This document shows positions 63,454 to 64,000 of a stretch of DNA of 64,000 bases, one piece after another. The notes below the pieces were generated by a model, which worked only from the letters and a program-made list of their open reading frames with translations, was not told the DNA's origin and searched no databases. The position numbers were made by a program, and so were the translations under genes. Within the stretch, counting starts at the first letter, position 1. Every line of letters starts with the position of its first letter. Source of the stretch: Terasakiella pusilla DSM 6293 (GTDB taxonomy: Bacteria; Pseudomonadota; Alphaproteobacteria; Rhodospirillales; Terasakiellaceae); contig NZ_JHYO01000001.1 in the NCBI RefSeq assembly GCF_000688235.1, forward strand, positions 186,001 to 250,000. The letters are read 5' to 3'.

Positions 63454-64000
63454 TACAGTTTTCCTCTGCTCAATCGTAATGCGTTGGCGATCACCACCAG
63501 ACTGGACGTGGACATGGCGACCGCTGCAATCAACGGCGTCACATACCCCGCGACAGCAAGCGGGATTGTCACACCGTTATAGATAAATGCCAAAGCAAAA
63601 TTTTGCTTTACCAATATTTCTGCTTTCTTGGCAACGCCTAACGCCTCAATCACCGGACGCAAACGATCCCCCTGAAAGACCGCATCCGCCGCAGTTTGCG
63701 AGACATCAATCGCGGTGGAAGGCGACAAGGACACATGCGCAGCCGCCAAGGCTGGCGCATCGTTCAGCCCATCGCCCACCATCAAGGGATGATCCAGTTT
63801 TTCAAGTGCGTCACATTTCGCTTTCGGTGTGCACTGGGCTTTCCAATCGTCAATCGCCAAATCTTCGGCAACCTTGCGCACAGGTTCCGTACGGTCGCCT
63901 GACAGCAGGTGCAAACCGTAGCCTTGCGCTTTTAACTGGGTGATGACGTCTTGCGCATCACGGCGCAAATTATCTTCAAACCTAAAACAGATCGGGGCTT
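63453..64000 (-). CDS. ccoI: Copper-transporting P-type ATPase CcoI (partial at right edge)
   Basis: The frame runs to the right edge, so only the C-terminal part (about 182 codons) is visible; the TTG at 63968 is an internal codon. It shows the P-type ATPase hinge GDGLNDAPALAAA, the preceding PLMVGDG, and the last two membrane helices (FIYNGVTIPLAVAGYV and following). The visible start RFEDNLRRDAQDV is the end of the P domain. CcoI supplies copper for cbb3 oxidase. Pairing with ccoS identifies it as CcoI rather than a general copper exporter. Confidence 0.88.
   Translation of the reverse strand, partial: APICFRFEDNLRRDAQDVITQLKAQGYGLHLLSGDRTEPVRKVAEDLAIDDWKAQCTPKAKCDALEKLDHPLMVGDGLNDAPALAAAHVSLSPSTAIDVSQTAADAVFQGDRLRPVIEALGVAKKAEILVKQNFALAFIYNGVTIPLAVAGYVTPLIAAVAMSTSSLVVIANALRLSRGKL

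Overview
The window is a 64 kb chromosomal segment of an alphaproteobacterium, probably a free-living, motile, respiratory member of the Rhodospirillales or a relative. The genus cannot be read from the sequence. The assignment rests on gene order typical of the class: ftsE-ftsX-ydcF-plsC beside an MJ0042 zinc-ribbon gene, tsaB-rimI near mucR, nadD-rsfS-rlmH-gpmI-envC-ctpA-rppH, rplU-rpmA-obgE-proB, ribF-ileS-lspA-DUF3035-M16-M16, dapF-mtaB-ftsY, and ccoI-ccoS. Base composition is moderate, with a few AT-richer patches (about 11.7-12.05, 24.6-25.3, 36.3-36.8 and 50.4-50.7 kb). I saw no rRNA, tRNA, insertion sequence, prophage or CRISPR array.

Layout. 0-5 kb: a diguanylate cyclase cut by the left edge, a DUF2336 protein, then leftward ftsE-ftsX-ydcF-plsC. 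5-12 kb: MJ0042 protein, HAD phosphatase, a divergent MFS/LysR pair with a clear operator, a lipoprotein, a VanX-like dipeptidase, tsaB-rimI, a TusA-like protein. 12-21.6 kb: mucR, trxA, and a rightward housekeeping block nadD-rsfS-rlmH, a chemoreceptor-like orphan, gpmI-envC-ctpA, a polysaccharide deacetylase relative and rppH. 21.6-31 kb: mainly leftward: a hypothetical gene, proA, an outer-membrane protein, a globin chemoreceptor, glycosyltransferase-proB, obgE-rpmA-rplU; one rightward MFS gene interrupts it. 31-38 kb: a split PAS/transducer pair resembling CetB/CetA, dienelactone hydrolase, greB, a YgiB/YgiC-like pair, a small AT-rich gene, a broken Rap1a-like gene and a cobalamin-binding sensor. 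38-46 kb: ribF-ileS-lspA-lipoprotein-M16 pair. 46-55 kb: argG, dapB, nth, SDR, several unknown genes, a probable small-RNA locus, an FKBP-rhodanese fusion followed by a YeeE/YedE transporter, and mscS. 55-64 kb: a Cache chemoreceptor, ftsY-mtaB-dapF, an Fe-S protein, panC-panB, ccoS and the end of ccoI.

Most of the window is core metabolism, translation and envelope biogenesis. The accessory layer is sensory: four chemoreceptor-type genes (orphan cytosolic, globin-CZB, PAS-split, Cache) with no che genes, plus a c-di-GMP synthase and a B12-type sensor. The observations most worth following are a structured intergenic small-RNA candidate (50.40-50.55 kb), a periplasmic FKBP-rhodanese protein with a C-terminal CxxC next to a sulfur-compound transporter, the two-headed orphan receptor-like protein with nested palindromes upstream, the Wx9EQ B12 sensor with a nearby palindrome, and an inverted core block that separates proB from proA. 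Promoter and operator calls were made by eye and are inference.
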